NCBI GenBank assembly: GCA_024500155.1
Contig: CM044857.1
Span: forward strand, 5,148,501-5,212,500
DNA from: Chenopodium formosanum
Lineage: Eukaryota > Streptophyta > Magnoliopsida > Caryophyllales > Amaranthaceae
Reading direction: 5' to 3'
Length of the DNA stretch: 64,000 nucleotides
In this document: positions 36,199-48,563 of the stretch, piece after piece
Position numbering within the stretch: position 1 is the first letter of the stretch
Layout of the letters: each line of letters opens with the position of its first letter
Program-made: the position numbers and the translations under genes
Notes under the pieces: model-generated
The model's input: the letters and a program-made list of their open reading frames with translations, nothing else
What the model was told of the DNA's origin: nothing
Database searches by the model: none

Positions 36199-38012
36199 TG
36201 TAGGGAATATTTCAAGCATCCCACACTTGAGGCCCACTGTGATCATACACTTAAGTATGGTGGCGTCCAAAGGGAAGGAAGTTAGAGCAAAAGAGTCGCC
36301 AACAAGTTTTAGGAACTTGTAAACCGTTCACAAGGTGAAGGTTACACCCTTTCACGATCCATGAGATCGCTAACTCCATAGTGGTCCTGAACCATGACTG
36401 GATATTCGGAGATGAAGGTACAAATCCAACCTAAAAGAGATTGAACATGCCCTAAATAAGCCTCTACTTTATTCTTCTCATATTCATGTGTGCTTTCTGA
36501 CTAACATACAATCATTATATTAATCCTAAACCTATTTAATCTATGTTGGTTGAATATTAATGCACAAACAAAACTATTATTGGCGATCACTTGAATTAAA
36601 ATCACATTAGCCTAAATAAAATTATTAATTATCTTAATAAGCGTGATTTCAAGTACAAATTCCCTTTAAACCTGTAAGAAAGGGCGTGATCAAGCAATAA
36701 CAATAATATATATCAACCAACATAATAATATATCATCAATATCAATAAAGCATAATAATATTAGCATGATCCTAGGCATGATACTAACAAGATTAATAAC
36801 AAATCCTAGCATGTCACTAAACAATAAAGATTAAATCTTTAACCCTAACATGATACTAGCATGATAGAAGAAACAGAAAGCAACCTAAGCATGATACTAG
36901 GAATTAAAATAATCTAAAAATGCTTTTTACAAAATAAAACAATAAATTACTTACTTTGTTGTCTCGTATCTCTTTCTATCAAAATAATACACACGTTAGT
37001 AACTTCAAGGAAAGTATTAAATCAAACAATTAATTTAAATAAGGATTTGGGACCAAACCCTCAGAAATTATCAACTCTTCACGTCTAGGGCGAAGGCAAC
37101 TTCGAGCTTGGCTATGTGTATCTAAGTCTCGTGAATGTGGTATTGTATTTTGAAAAGGCTAGGCTTAGAAATCAAGAGAGAGAAGAACAAGCTTCTAGCT
37201 TTGAGAGAGAAAAGAATTAGAATTAGATTGATTGTTCGTTATTGTTGGTTATTCAAAACGGGGAAATAACGCCCCTATTTATAGAAAAAACATCTGGAAC
37301 GCTTAGAAAAGAGTCAGAATTTGACTCGAAATAAAACAGCCCCTATCGCGACGCGACAGACCCTATCACGATGAGATAGGCTCCTCGCAGTGCTATGGCG
37401 CGATCAGGATAAAAATCCTGTATGGAGTCCTTTTCCCAATATAATTAGGAAATTAGACTCCGTAATTATCTTAATTAAAATTAGCTTTATCTTTCAAAAC
37501 ATTTGTTTTATTTCAAATTGAATTCTTTATCTTTTCTAAATAATATAAAAGTATAATTACTAATCCTAATTCCATTAGAATTTAAAATAACCTCCTAGAT
37601 CATTCTAGAAAATTAAAGTCAATCCTAATAAGTTTAGGAATGATAATTAATGGGCTCTCCACTTGATCATTAGGCCATTTAAAATCATTTTGAGCTCAAT
37701 TTAATACTTTGGCCATAACTTCCTCATTATTCATCGGAATTGGGCTTATAATATATTGTTGGAAAGCTCTTTTCAAACCCTATCCAACTACACTATTATT
37801 GGACCCTTATCATGGACCAAACTAAATTGGATTGGACATTGTCCATAAATAAGGTGCGAAAAGAAATAATTTCGAAAACAGAAAGAAATAATTTTATTAA
37901 AAACAGATGCATCACGAGACTCTTTCACATTTCACCTCGTTCGATAATTAATGACGTGAAAGGAATTCATCAATGGGTTTAGTTTTTGGGGAGACACAAT
38001 AAGGTGTCTACA
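36199..38012 (-). mobile_element. Solo LTR, copy C (TGTAGACACC family), reverse orientation
   Basis: Reads TGTAGGGAATATTTCAAGC on the plus strand and ends GGTGTCTACA: the same LTR as copies A, B and D, inverted, 1814 bp. TATA box complement CCCCTATTTATAG near 37272. Flanks CCTAC and ACTAT share only CTA, so the duplication is decayed or absent. Confidence 0.9.
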
Positions 38013-38013
38013 A

Positions 38014-38041
38014 CTATATAAACGAATTTTCGTTTATATAG
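38014..38041. repeat. 28-bp near-perfect palindrome
   Basis: CTATATAAACGAA and its complement TTCGTTTATATAG separated by TT, immediately next to the edge of solo LTR copy C. Confidence 0.9.
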
Positions 38042-38341
38042 GGGTAAGCGCAACATTTCCTCCTATTATGTTGGGACTGAAAGGTAAATACACAGTTTAC
38101 TAAGTGGAGCCCTAGTTAACAGTCATTTCGAGCTAAGTTAACGATGTTTATGAGGTAGATAATAGTTGTTTCCATCGTCTTCTACAATTGGGAAAATCCT
38201 TCCAATCTGAAACCCTAATTGTTCTCGGGCTCTTGATGTTGGAAATTTGAATTTTCTAATTCATCTTCTTCTGAAATTATTAAGGTTTTCGTGTAAAGGT
38301 GAAGCCCTGATTCGGTGAAGAAATTTTTGCGATTACAATAC

Positions 38342-41300
38342 GATAATGGTGATTAAAATGGAATGGTAAACAACTGGTTGGAGATGATAAGGCCACGCGC
38401 AGGACGTCGAAGACAAGTCATAAGGTACAGTAGTAATTAATTAAGATATTAATTATCAAAATAACTGATTTGAACTTGATGGATGGATTGTTTATGATAT
38501 ATTATTTGAACGTAGACCGTAATTTGAATTTGAACTTGATAAATGGTTTGTTTGTGATGATTTATAGTAATGTAGATCTTAATTTTACCTAAAACAACAG
38601 GATTGATATATTGCAGTATCGATTCTCTGTTTGTATGTAATTATGGCAATTGTCTGATAGTCTGGCACTTTCTGATTTGTTTGTTATAATTCTAATTTTA
38701 TTATTGATACATTGGTTATACTTATGGTGATAACACTACTTATATGAAATTAACTGTTAGGATTTTGTGTTATGCAGTGGTGTAATTGGATTAATTACTT
38801 AAGTAACATAAATTCTGTTATTTAGTATGAATTCTGTTATTTGATTATGATGTTCATGTTAATGGTTTATGTTCCTAGTAGGTTTGTCGGTTGGAAATGC
38901 AAACCAGTGATAGAAAATGAAGTCTGAAACGGAAGTCAAAGGTATTTGGATATGATCGATTGCAAAAGGTACTACTAACCAAAAACATTAATCTGTAATA
39001 GTACTTAATTCTAATTTGTTACACAAAATCCTGTTGAAATTAAGGACAGACTCATAAATGATTGCCCTTTTAGGATGCATCGAAGCAGTCATCAAGTCAA
39101 TTTAAGAATCTCTCTGCAGACATAGTAAAGGTTTGAATGTACAAAGTGTTTGTGTGTAATTTAATCTATTTTTGTGTTTAGATAGGTAAACACAATTGTT
39201 TTGTGTTTTACGTTGGTGCATGATGACTCCTTGTCAATTGGTGGCAAGGTAAAAGGCAAAGGTCAAGTGTTGATGGAAACGGAGAAAGCTAGATATTGGG
39301 TGAGCTATTACATATAGAGTAACATTGTCTTGTACTTGCATCCTTGTAATACCCCGTATTTTTAATGTATTTTATAAATATTTATTTATTTGTAAAATAT
39401 AAGTTTGGGTCAAATTATTTTTATGGGATTTAAATAATACAAGGTTTAATTTTTGGGTTAATAAGTATTTAATCCAAATGTAGCCCATCTTCATAATAAA
39501 CCCAATCATCCTATTTTTATATTTGGGCCAACTTTTTCATCATCCATGTCTATAATTCTTATAAGCCCAAAATTTACCCTAACCTACTCTACACTATAAA
39601 TACTCCTTCAATCCCCAAAATTTCCCACACAAAAAGTCAATTGGTCAAGGTAATTATTTCTCCTCCTTATTTCTCTTTTCTTATTCTTTTCCTTTTTCCT
39701 TTTCTTTTTTTATTTTTTTTCCTTACTTTCCTTTTCCTTTTCTTTCTTTGTAGGTGAAAGGGGGGGGGGGGATTTCATGGAGGACGTTGCCGCCCCCACC
39801 TCCTACCGCTGCCACGTCACCACGCCGGCGACCTCAAGTCGGCAACCGGCGTCCACCAACCGGCCCACCACCGTGACACCCTCCTTCTCTCTCTCCTCTT
39901 TGTTTTCTTGCTTTGTTATTTAGTTTAATTTCATATTATTTAGTTGGGTTTTAATTTTCATATTTTATAATTCATTAAGTTAGGGTTTTAAAGTTTATAA
40001 GGTTACGATTTTTAGGGCTCTTACACAAATTGATTTTGGGGGTTTTGAATACCCATTAATTTTGATCATTAACCAAGTATAAAGATATGATTTTGATGAG
40101 TTTTTAACAAAGTATTATTGCTGGAATTTTATTTAAAGTTGTAGAATTGTGATTTTAATAAAAGGGTTTAATTACCCATTGAAAGATAGACTAATTAAGG
40201 GTTTTTAAATAATTTTCAGATTTATTTTAAGTTGTTTAAAGTGAGTTTAAGTTGCTAAAAATTGTGTATACAAGGGTAATTAATATAGTATTATTGTCCC
40301 TTTATGTAGGAGACTTGGTTCGGAAATTGTTGTAATGTACTCGACTATTTTAAGAGCTTATTTGAGGTACGTATGCGTACTGTACTCGGAAATTTATTAA
40401 GCGTGTAGAAACATGTTAGGATTTATTTGAGTGATTCAAAGTTAGTGTCATGCTAGGAATTGGTTGGAATGGTTGAATTGAAATGAGATTGGTGATTTGA
40501 ATTGGAATGATTGAATTGAGAATGGTTTTGGGGAATTATTTGTGAATCATGTTTGGTTGAAATAAATTATTTATTGGATTGGTGATTGGAAATATTTAAT
40601 TTGGCATGTTGTATATGAACCACACTTTTATTATTGGCATGATAATGAACATGTTTAATTAAACTAAATGTTTAATTTGGTTTGGAATATTGAAAAGAAA
40701 TTTTATTATGGTTCACATAATTTTTATTGATGCTATAAGCATGAGGAAGGAGCTATTTAAGTGTTTTTGTACACGAGGAATAAATTATATTTTTGGTGCC
40801 TTAGTGCACTTAAGGTGTTTTTAACACCGATGGATAGGAATTGTGGCGCATTACGCATTTAAGGTGTCTTTGACACCGAGGTAGATTTAAAAAGGGTTCA
40901 ATATTAAATATTATGTGGTCACTAATTATTCAAGAATTAAAGTGGAATGTTTAATTGTTTGGATAATTATAATGTTTGATTTCGTTATGGTTTGAGAGTC
41001 ATTACCAAGTTTAATAATATGTAAACAACGTAAAGTGAAAGAGATTACGCACCAAAACTCTTGGAACGTATATACCTTGAGTATGAACATATGGGGGGGA
41101 GTTATAGGGTTTTATATTTAACCATAACTTCTACTAGGAGTACAGAACGCTGTATTTTCCTTTTATTATTATACGCAGGAATTCCGCCACTTACGAGTGG
41201 TTCTTTTATACTGGCACGGTTAGCTCCCGTGTTAGTACCCCTTGATTGGGGCAGGTTAGGGGGAAACCCATTCGATGCGTAATCAAGATGAATAAATAAA

Positions 41301-43040
41301 TTAGTTATTTATTTGAGGGTCATGTTATATGTTGTATGCTTGTAAACAGGTGCAACAAGGTAAGTTGTGTGACGATAGGGTGAAAGCATGTTAGTGTGTT
41401 TTATTTACGCTTATGTACTCAGCTTTGCTGATTGTGTGCTTGTTTGGCCTTGTCTTTACTTTGGCCCTACAACGACCCATTTCTAATGGCGAGTAGTGAG
41501 GACAAGTAGAGAGGAGCTTTTCAGGTGATGAAGCATATTCATGGTGGGCATGAGTGAAGAGCTAATCATGTTTAGTTTCCATAAGACTATGATGTAATTT
41601 ATTGCTTTATTAATTATAATATTATTATGCTTGTGAGACTAACGCAAAGGTTTTCAAGTCTTATTTGGTTTTAATAAGGGCCTTAATGGTTCCAACTTGT
41701 AACACTTAATTTGGTTTTATTCGTTGGTTTGGAAACTTATTTATAACTGAGTTGGTTTTTTCGCTGCTAAATTCTGAATTAGCCTTAACGTTTGAACACG
41801 TGGCGGTAGCACATCAGTAATTCTCTTGCATTTTATTAAAGGTATTTACAGGTTTAAAGAGAGAATTATTAGGGTGTTACAATCCTGTTCAGATTAATTT
41901 GTTTTTGGTAAAAGTGTTAAAATTTGAAAAATTTCATTTATGTGTTGTTGTTAGCCACCTAATACTACTGGCCGAATTGAGACTTTTGGAAGGATATGCC
42001 AAACATTTGATGACCGTAGAACACGTTGGGTTTCTAAAATGGGATTCGGTGGGCTAATGCATTTTGTAGGGGACATGCATCTACCAAGACAGCTAACGTA
42101 CTAACTTATGACTCGTATAGATCCGTTTAATTATACCTTAAGGGGGGTTTGATGGTATATTGTTAAGTTTGTCGAAAAATCAAGTTCACTAGATCCTTGG
42201 TATACCGAATAGTGGCAAGGTGGTTCTTACTTATAAATCACTAAATGATGAAATGAAGGTAAAGGTTAATAAGATTTTTTCTAGCTATGGAAAGTGTTGG
42301 AATACTAAGTCTAACAAGACTGGCAGAAAATATACAACTAAGGGCATCCTAGTGAACTCACAATTGTATGAAAAAGTTAAGGGTCATTGGGAGGAACATG
42401 AATCTGATGAGTTCATGACCTTGTTCTTGTTTTTACTTGAGATGTTACTATGTCCTACAAAATCATCTCGGTTGGCCACTGCTCTTGTTCCTTCACTAGC
42501 TTGTGCTTCTACTGCCTCTGAGTAAGATTGACTAGTGCAGCCTTGTGTTGAAGAAACTTATGGATAGTGTTTCTACTTTTGGTCGGCATTTTCATTCAAG
42601 TGGATTTGCTAGTGGATGTAGTGGTTGTCTTATATTTGTTGTGGTAATGTTGTTGGTAATACATTTTTTAATATAATTTGAGTTGGTGGTTTGAATGGGA
42701 TATTTTAATTTGTCACTAACTGGATATGTTGAATAGGTTATGTATTTGGACCGGCTTGATAGGCAGCCTGTGGGGTGGGGTGTGTTTCCTAGGCTAGAGG
42801 TCTGGAACATGGCTAAGATTCGGAAGGCCGTTAAGGTAGACCACATTCAAAATGATGGTGATTTTGATCTTCTTAGTGTAAGTGTTTCTACCTTTACTGA
42901 CTTGTAGTTTTGTATGGTTGTTTCTGTTGTTAGTTTTTAATGTATTCATTTTTGTTTGGTTACAGACTTTGGATGTTACTTATGGTGAACGACATCCTCG
43001 GGAGGCTGGGGATACATATGGCCTTGTTGATGGTAGTCAG
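38342..43040 (+). pseudogene. Decayed multi-exon gene of the transposon-associated Ulp1-like class, split by a solo LTR
   Basis: Coding remnants appear in separate exons. Small pieces lie at 38342-39300, for example DASKQSSSQFKNLSADIVK near 39075. A piece near 41957-42120 reads FDDRRTRWVSKMGFGGLMHF, then LPRQLTY-stop-LMTRIDP. The next, 42220-42640, reads NDEMKVKVNKIFSSYGKCWN and FLFLLEMLLCPTKSSRLATA. The exon 42738-42879 reads VMYLDRLDRQPVGWGVFPRL. The last, 42966-43040, reads LDVTYGERHPREAGDTYG. The FGGLL-H and L-Y-DR motifs align with the better preserved copy at 57-64 kb. These plant proteins, often ending in an Ulp1-type peptidase, are typically transposon-borne. Stops and frameshifts are frequent; the peptidase part was not found here. 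A Tekay-type solo LTR occupies an intron. Confidence 0.5.
39345..41881 (+). mobile_element. Solo LTR of Del/Tekay-like chromovirus type
   Basis: 2537 bp, starts TGTAATACCCCG and ends AGGGTGTTACA, with perfect 5-bp duplication ATCCT (39340-39344, 41882-41886). Size and end sequences fit the long LTRs of Tekay/Del Ty3/Gypsy elements. No internal domain is present. A local GC-rich patch lies at 39780-39880. Confidence 0.88.
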
Positions 43041-44101
43041 GTATTTAGTTGAATGTTGTTTTATGTTTGAATCCATGTACCTATTAGTTTATTTACCTTT
43101 TAAAGCTCCTTTGTTAAGGTGAGAATAGGTAAAGTTTTAAGGTTATGGCTCTTTCGTAAGTGAGTATCATAACAAGTTTCCTTTGATATGATACTCATAC
43201 TGTCTTCTTTCTCTAACTTGTTTTGAGTATCAAACAGGTTTTAAGGTTCATGTCTTTGAAGCATTTAAGCATTACATGACAAGTATCCAATAATACAATC
43301 TTATCGGTGAGTTTCATACATAACTAGTTATGTGTTGACCCAATATGTTAAGTTGTATTGCTAATACTAACCCGTTTTAATATCCAAGCTACTATAGTTA
43401 CCTTTTTTAGTGGTCTTTGTAGAGACTCAGCTTGTCAAGGGGCTCTTGCTGCGTTTGTTGAGAATGGGAGTTGTTGTTTACTGGCCTTTGTGTCTGAGGT
43501 TTGTCCCGTTTTTATTTTTTTTTAATGTGTAATTTTGAATTTTTTTACGTGTTCTCTCATCGTCTTTGGATACAAGTTTTTGGGACTATCTACTAGTACT
43601 ATCAATGGCTCATCGCCGCCTACTACGCATGTTTTGTATAAATGTGCCCTTTCCTGTGAGTTATATTTGGTACATTCAAATTCGATATCTAACACGTTCA
43701 ATGTGTTTAAAAAACAAGTGAGTAACGTGGTTGTTAGTTATTGGGAACCTGTTAGTTATATGACTGATTGTCTGAAGTTTCAAGTTTATTTTAATTTGAA
43801 TGACTAATTGCCTGAATTTTATATTTGTCCATATTGAAACCTGGATGAATTGGTGGCTGACATTAAAAACATTGCCTACCCCCTTAACTCTAGAAACGTG
43901 CTGATGGTTTCTAATGTTGTTAGTTGCGTCCATTGAGATGTTCAGCAGAAGTGTTGTTGCTAGAATTTGTGTAATAATCAACGCTATCTATGCTTAGAAT
44001 GTATGCATGCTTCATTATATTCAATAAGTAACTGTCATGTATACGAATAATATGATATGTTGCTATCATTGGGCTGGTCCGGTTGTTAGACCATTTGGGT
44101 C
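43041..44101. other. Non-coding or highly decayed DNA
   Basis: Possible further exon debris near 43420-43500 (GALAAFVENGSCCLLAFVSE before a GT). Otherwise nothing recognised. Confidence 0.4.
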
Positions 44102-46007
44102 TGTAGACACCTAATTGTGTCTCCCCAAAAAACCAAACCCAATGATTAATACCTTTCGCGTCATTGATTATCGAACGAAGTGAAAGTGTGAAAAGTCTTG
44201 TGATGCGATTGTTTTAATATAAAAATATCTTTCTGTTTTCGAAAATGTACTCTATTTATGAAGATGTCCAGTCCTATTTAGTTTGGTCCATGATAAGGGT
44301 CTAATAATGGTGTAGTCGGATTGGGATTGAAAAGAGCTTTCCAACTGATTTATTATAAGCCCAATTCCGATGAATACTGAGGAAGTTATGGCCAAAATAC
44401 TAAGTTGGGCATGAAATGGTTTTTATGGCCCAATGATCTAGTGGAGGGCCCATTAATTAATATTCCTAAAGTTATTAGGATGGATTTTGATCTTCTAGAA
44501 TAATCTAAAGGGTTATTTTGAGTTCTAATGAGAATAGGATTAATAATTATATCTTTTATGAAAATAAAGAATTCTATTTGGATTAAAACAAGCGTTTTAA
44601 AGAGATTAAATCTGATTTTCAAAGATAAGTACGGACGTTAATTAATCGAATTTAATAGATTAAGGATTCCGTACGATGTTTAGAAAACGAGTGAACCATC
44701 ACGAAACGACAACGCTAGCGCGCCACGACAAGTCTGTCGCACAGCGACAGGGATGTCGCGTCGTGCTAGACCCTGTCGTTCTACGACAGTGGTAGTTTTA
44801 TTCCAAGTAGGATTTGATCTTTTTCTGATCGTTTTCGGACTATTTTTCTTATAAATAGGGTCGTATTTCCCCGTTTTTATTCATTCACAATCATCAACAA
44901 TCTTCTATTCTTCTCTTCTCTCTTTACAAGTTAGTAGCTTATTCTTTCTCCCTCTTTCTAAGTCTTCCCTTTTCAAATAAAATTCCGCATTCACGAGTTC
45001 TAGACACACCTAGCCAAGTTTGAAGTTGCCTTCGCCCTAGACGTGAAAGGTTGATAATTTCTTAGGTTTGGTCCCAAATCCCTATTTCAATTATTTAAAT
45101 TAATTGTTTGATTTAATATTTTCCTTGAAGTTACTAACGTGTGTATTGTTTTGATAGAAAGAGATACGAGGTATCAAAGTAAGTAATTAGATTGCTTCTT
45201 AATTATTCATTTGATATAGAAATCATGCTTAGATTATATTAATTCCTAGTATCATGTTAGGATGCTTTTATTGCTTTCTAGTATCACGTTTAGGTTGCTT
45301 CCTATTTCTTCTATCATGTTAGTATCATGTTATAGATAAAGCTTTAATCTTTATTGCTTAGTGACATGCTAGGATTTGTTATTAATCTTGTTAGTATCAT
45401 GCCTAGGATCTTGCTATTATTATTATGCTTTGATGAGATTGAATATTATGATGATGATGATTTATTGTATCAATATATTATTATGTGGCTTGATATATTA
45501 TTGTTGTTACTTGATCACGCCCTCTCTTGCAAGATTAAAGGGAATTTGTATTTGTAATCATGCTTAATAAGATAATTAATAATTTTATTTAGGCTAATAT
45601 GATTTTAAATCAAGTGATTACCAATAATAGATTTGTTTGTGCAGTAATACTCAACTAACATAGATTAAACAGGTTTAGGGTTAATATATTGATTGTATGT
45701 TAGTCAGAAAGCGCACATGAATATGAGAAGAATAAAGTAGAGGCCTATTTTTAGGGCAGGTTCAATCTCCTTTAGGTTGGATTTGTACCTTCATCCCCGA
45801 ATATCCAGTCATGGTTCCAGACCACTATGGAGTTAGCGATCTCATGGATCGTGAAGGGGTGTAACCTTCACCCCGTGAACGGTTTACAAGTTCCTAAAAC
45901 TTGTTGGCGACTCTTTTGCTCTAGCTTTCTTCCCTTTGGACGCCACCATACTTAAGTGTATGATCACAGTGGGGCTCAAGTGTGGGATGTTTGAAATATT
46001 CCCTATA
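44102..46007 (+). mobile_element. Solo LTR, copy D (TGTAGACACC family)
   Basis: 1906 bp, TGTAGACACC...ATTCCCTATA (last CA decayed to TA). TATA box TATAAATAGGG near 44851. CpG-rich GTCGC cluster at 44700-44790. Very like copy B. No convincing 5-bp duplication (GGGTC and ACCTT). Confidence 0.9.
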
Positions 46008-47144
46008 ACCTTGGGTTTACCTTGTGTATGGCTTTACCTTGTGTTTCTTTGGTTTTAGATGAAGTATAGACCACAAAAAGACATTATTGTTGGACTTTTT
46101 TGGATTTCTAATTGGGCCCATTTTTCATGGGTTTTCCCTTTTTATAACCAATTTCGATAATACGATACTATGAAATATTTCATAAGACTGGCCTAATCAG
46201 ACAACATACTTATTTATGAATCCTTAATCAGATTGGACTGGGCTTGTGGACTTTAATTTATCAGTTTGTACAATACAATACTTTTTTATATCTATCATAA
46301 TTTAATGCACCATTACTAGAGTTGGCAATCCTGACCTGACCCGTGACCTGAAATCGACCCAAAAACATCAACCCGAAATTTACCCGAACACGAAGCTGAG
46401 CCGACTCGACCCGTACCCGACCCGAAGTGGAGTTAACCCGAACTTGACCCGTTACCCAAATTGACCCGACCCGAATTAAGTAGACCCGAAGCTGACCCGA
46501 TACCCGAATTGAACTGATATCTGAATTGACCCGACCCGATTTTAAGCCGAATTGATTGACCTGAACATAACCAAAACCAGAAGCGACTCGAACTATATCC
46601 GAAACGACCAACTTTGAAATTAACAAATACTCAAAATAACCTAATTAACTAATTTAGGGCTTAATTACTTTACCCGAATAAACACTTATCGAAATCTGAA
46701 TATATTTTTCAATCGTAACTTTATAATTTTGTGTTTTTTCTAAATAAAAAGATCATCAACTTATAAATAATTTTATATCTGAATATCTCACTATATAAAT
46801 ATAAAATGGTGTGCAATGCAATAACTTTAAGGCGCTCGGTCATCAAACAATAACATCCTCGGTTAATTTATATATCATAATCCTTACATGTAAGATTATC
46901 TAGATATGCAAGTTTGTTTATTTCCTTGATTATAATTGGTTAAGAATGACACTCTTACGTGGTCTAACACTCTTACATGACATGACTAATCTGCGTGTAT
47001 TTAGTACTCTTAAATTGGTAATTTATAAAGAGTTCAACTTGATTAGAAACACTTGTTATTGTTATTATTACTATTACTCTTCTTTTTTTAAGTGTTACCT
47101 TTAAATCCTTTTCCACTTTTTACGTGCGGTGTAATCTTTTCACG

Positions 47145-47410
47145 TTATTGGACCTAAACTTATCAGAACTAATTATACCTTATTAAACTTATTAGACCTT
47201 ATTGAACTTATTAGAACTTATTGAATCTTATTAGATCTTATTATTAGACTTGATTAGAACTTACTAGATCTTATATTGACTTATTGAAACTTATTAAATT
47301 TATTAGACCTTATTAAACTTATTGGACCTTAAAAAGCTTATGGTAACCTATCTGTATTAATCTAAACTTATTTGAAATTATTAGACCTTATACTTAATTT
47401 TAGAAGGTGA
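47145..47410. repeat. CTTATTAGACC-type degenerate repeat inside the hAT element
   Basis: Words such as ACTTATTAGACCTTATT recur at least ten times with irregular spacing of about 15-20 bp. Non-coding. Confidence 0.8.
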
Positions 47411-47798
47411 AGTCGTTAAGAGTACAAGCCCGAACTAATTTGAATTTTTGACTAATTAATCAATGATAGTGATTATATATATGAAATAATGATATTAGGG
47501 AAATTCTCACTGGGAATCACAATTTTTTTTTTCTCAACAGTATAGGGTGCAACTTTTAATTATCTTTGGTAACCAAACATTAATGTTACTAATCAAATGG
47601 TAACTTAAGTGGTAATAAAACATCAATAAATCATTAACCATGGTTAAATAACATTGATTTGACTTATTTACCATTAAAATTATTTCACTCTAATTTTTTT
47701 CTTCTTGTTTCCCTACCCCCTTTATAAAACCTCTAAATCTTCTTCCATTGTTCACTTTCTCTATATTCTAGGGTTCTTCCTTCTCCAAATTAGGGTTT

Positions 47799-48149
47799 AT
47801 GGAAAAATTGGGTTCATCCTTTGTATCAATGAAGGCTATCACCATGGACGACAAGCTTGAGTGGGTGAAGCTCGTGTCTTGCAATTGTTCTCCCCCAAAA
47901 ATCGCTGCGTTGAAAGTATCTGAAACCATTAAAAACCCACGAAGGCTATTCTTCAAGTGTAGGGGCTGCGATTATTTTGCGTGGTTGAAGGAAGAAGATG
48001 TAGTCAGGGCAGGGGATGAATTCGAGGTTGAAGGAGGTTCATCTGGTTCTTTGAAGGAAAAAGTAGAGGATTTGGCCAATTTCATGAAATTTTTTGTGAA
48101 AATGGAGCTAATATTGTATTTTGTGTTGTTGTTTGTTGTTTCTAAGTAA
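47799..48149 (+). CDS. GRF zinc-finger protein with C-terminal membrane segment, accessory gene of MULE1
   Basis: 116 residues, open from ATG to TAA with no damage. The GRF finger spans roughly residues 27-70: VSCNCSPPKIAALKV, then NPRRLFFKCRGCDYFAWLKE, with CxC, R-x-F-F-x-C and CxxC-Y-F-A-W. A helical region follows (SLKEKVEDLANFMKFF), then a hydrophobic segment near the C-terminus (MELILYFVLLFVV). Small plant GRF proteins with one trailing membrane segment form a large uncharacterised family. The start lies about 300 bp inside the left TIR, which may supply the promoter. It sits in the position mudrB has in MuDR, but it is not recognisably related to MURB. A role in transposition is inference only. 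Confidence 0.75.
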   Translation: MEKLGSSFVSMKAITMDDKLEWVKLVSCNCSPPKIAALKVSETIKNPRRLFFKCRGCDYFAWLKEEDVVRAGDEFEVEGGSSGSLKEKVEDLANFMKFFVKMELILYFVLLFVVSK

Positions 48150-48563
48150 TGTATGCATTCTATTTTGGTATTCTATGCTTAATGCATGTAATGCGAAAGG
48201 CTTTATGCCTTTATCAATAAAATAGTTGGTACTTAATATCATAAACTAATAGCATCCAATAAAACAGTATATTAGCAATTCTTAAACAACATGATACCAT
48301 TGCAAAATGTTAGACAAAAACATAAGTTAATTGCAACCAAACCTTAGATTGTTTACAAAATGATATCAATGCAATCCAGTTGAACATAACCTACTACCAT
48401 GTCAAAGCTGAGTTTAACTACTGTCATTTGCTCAGTACATCAAAAACATAGACAAAATATATCAGAACTTTCAAATATGTCCAAAAACCAACTGTTATTT
48501 TAATGATAGTCAACTAAGCAGGTTGAGAGGCAGAGACACCCTTCTTTGTTCTTGGTGATCTTC

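Noticed and set aside
36199..46007. Copies C and D as paired LTRs of one element
   Set aside because: They are in opposite orientation with an unrelated Tekay LTR and gene remnant between them.
46261..46626. 121-codon minus-strand ORF with VRVNS repeats
   Set aside because: It is a translation of the CCCGA-rich hAT arm.
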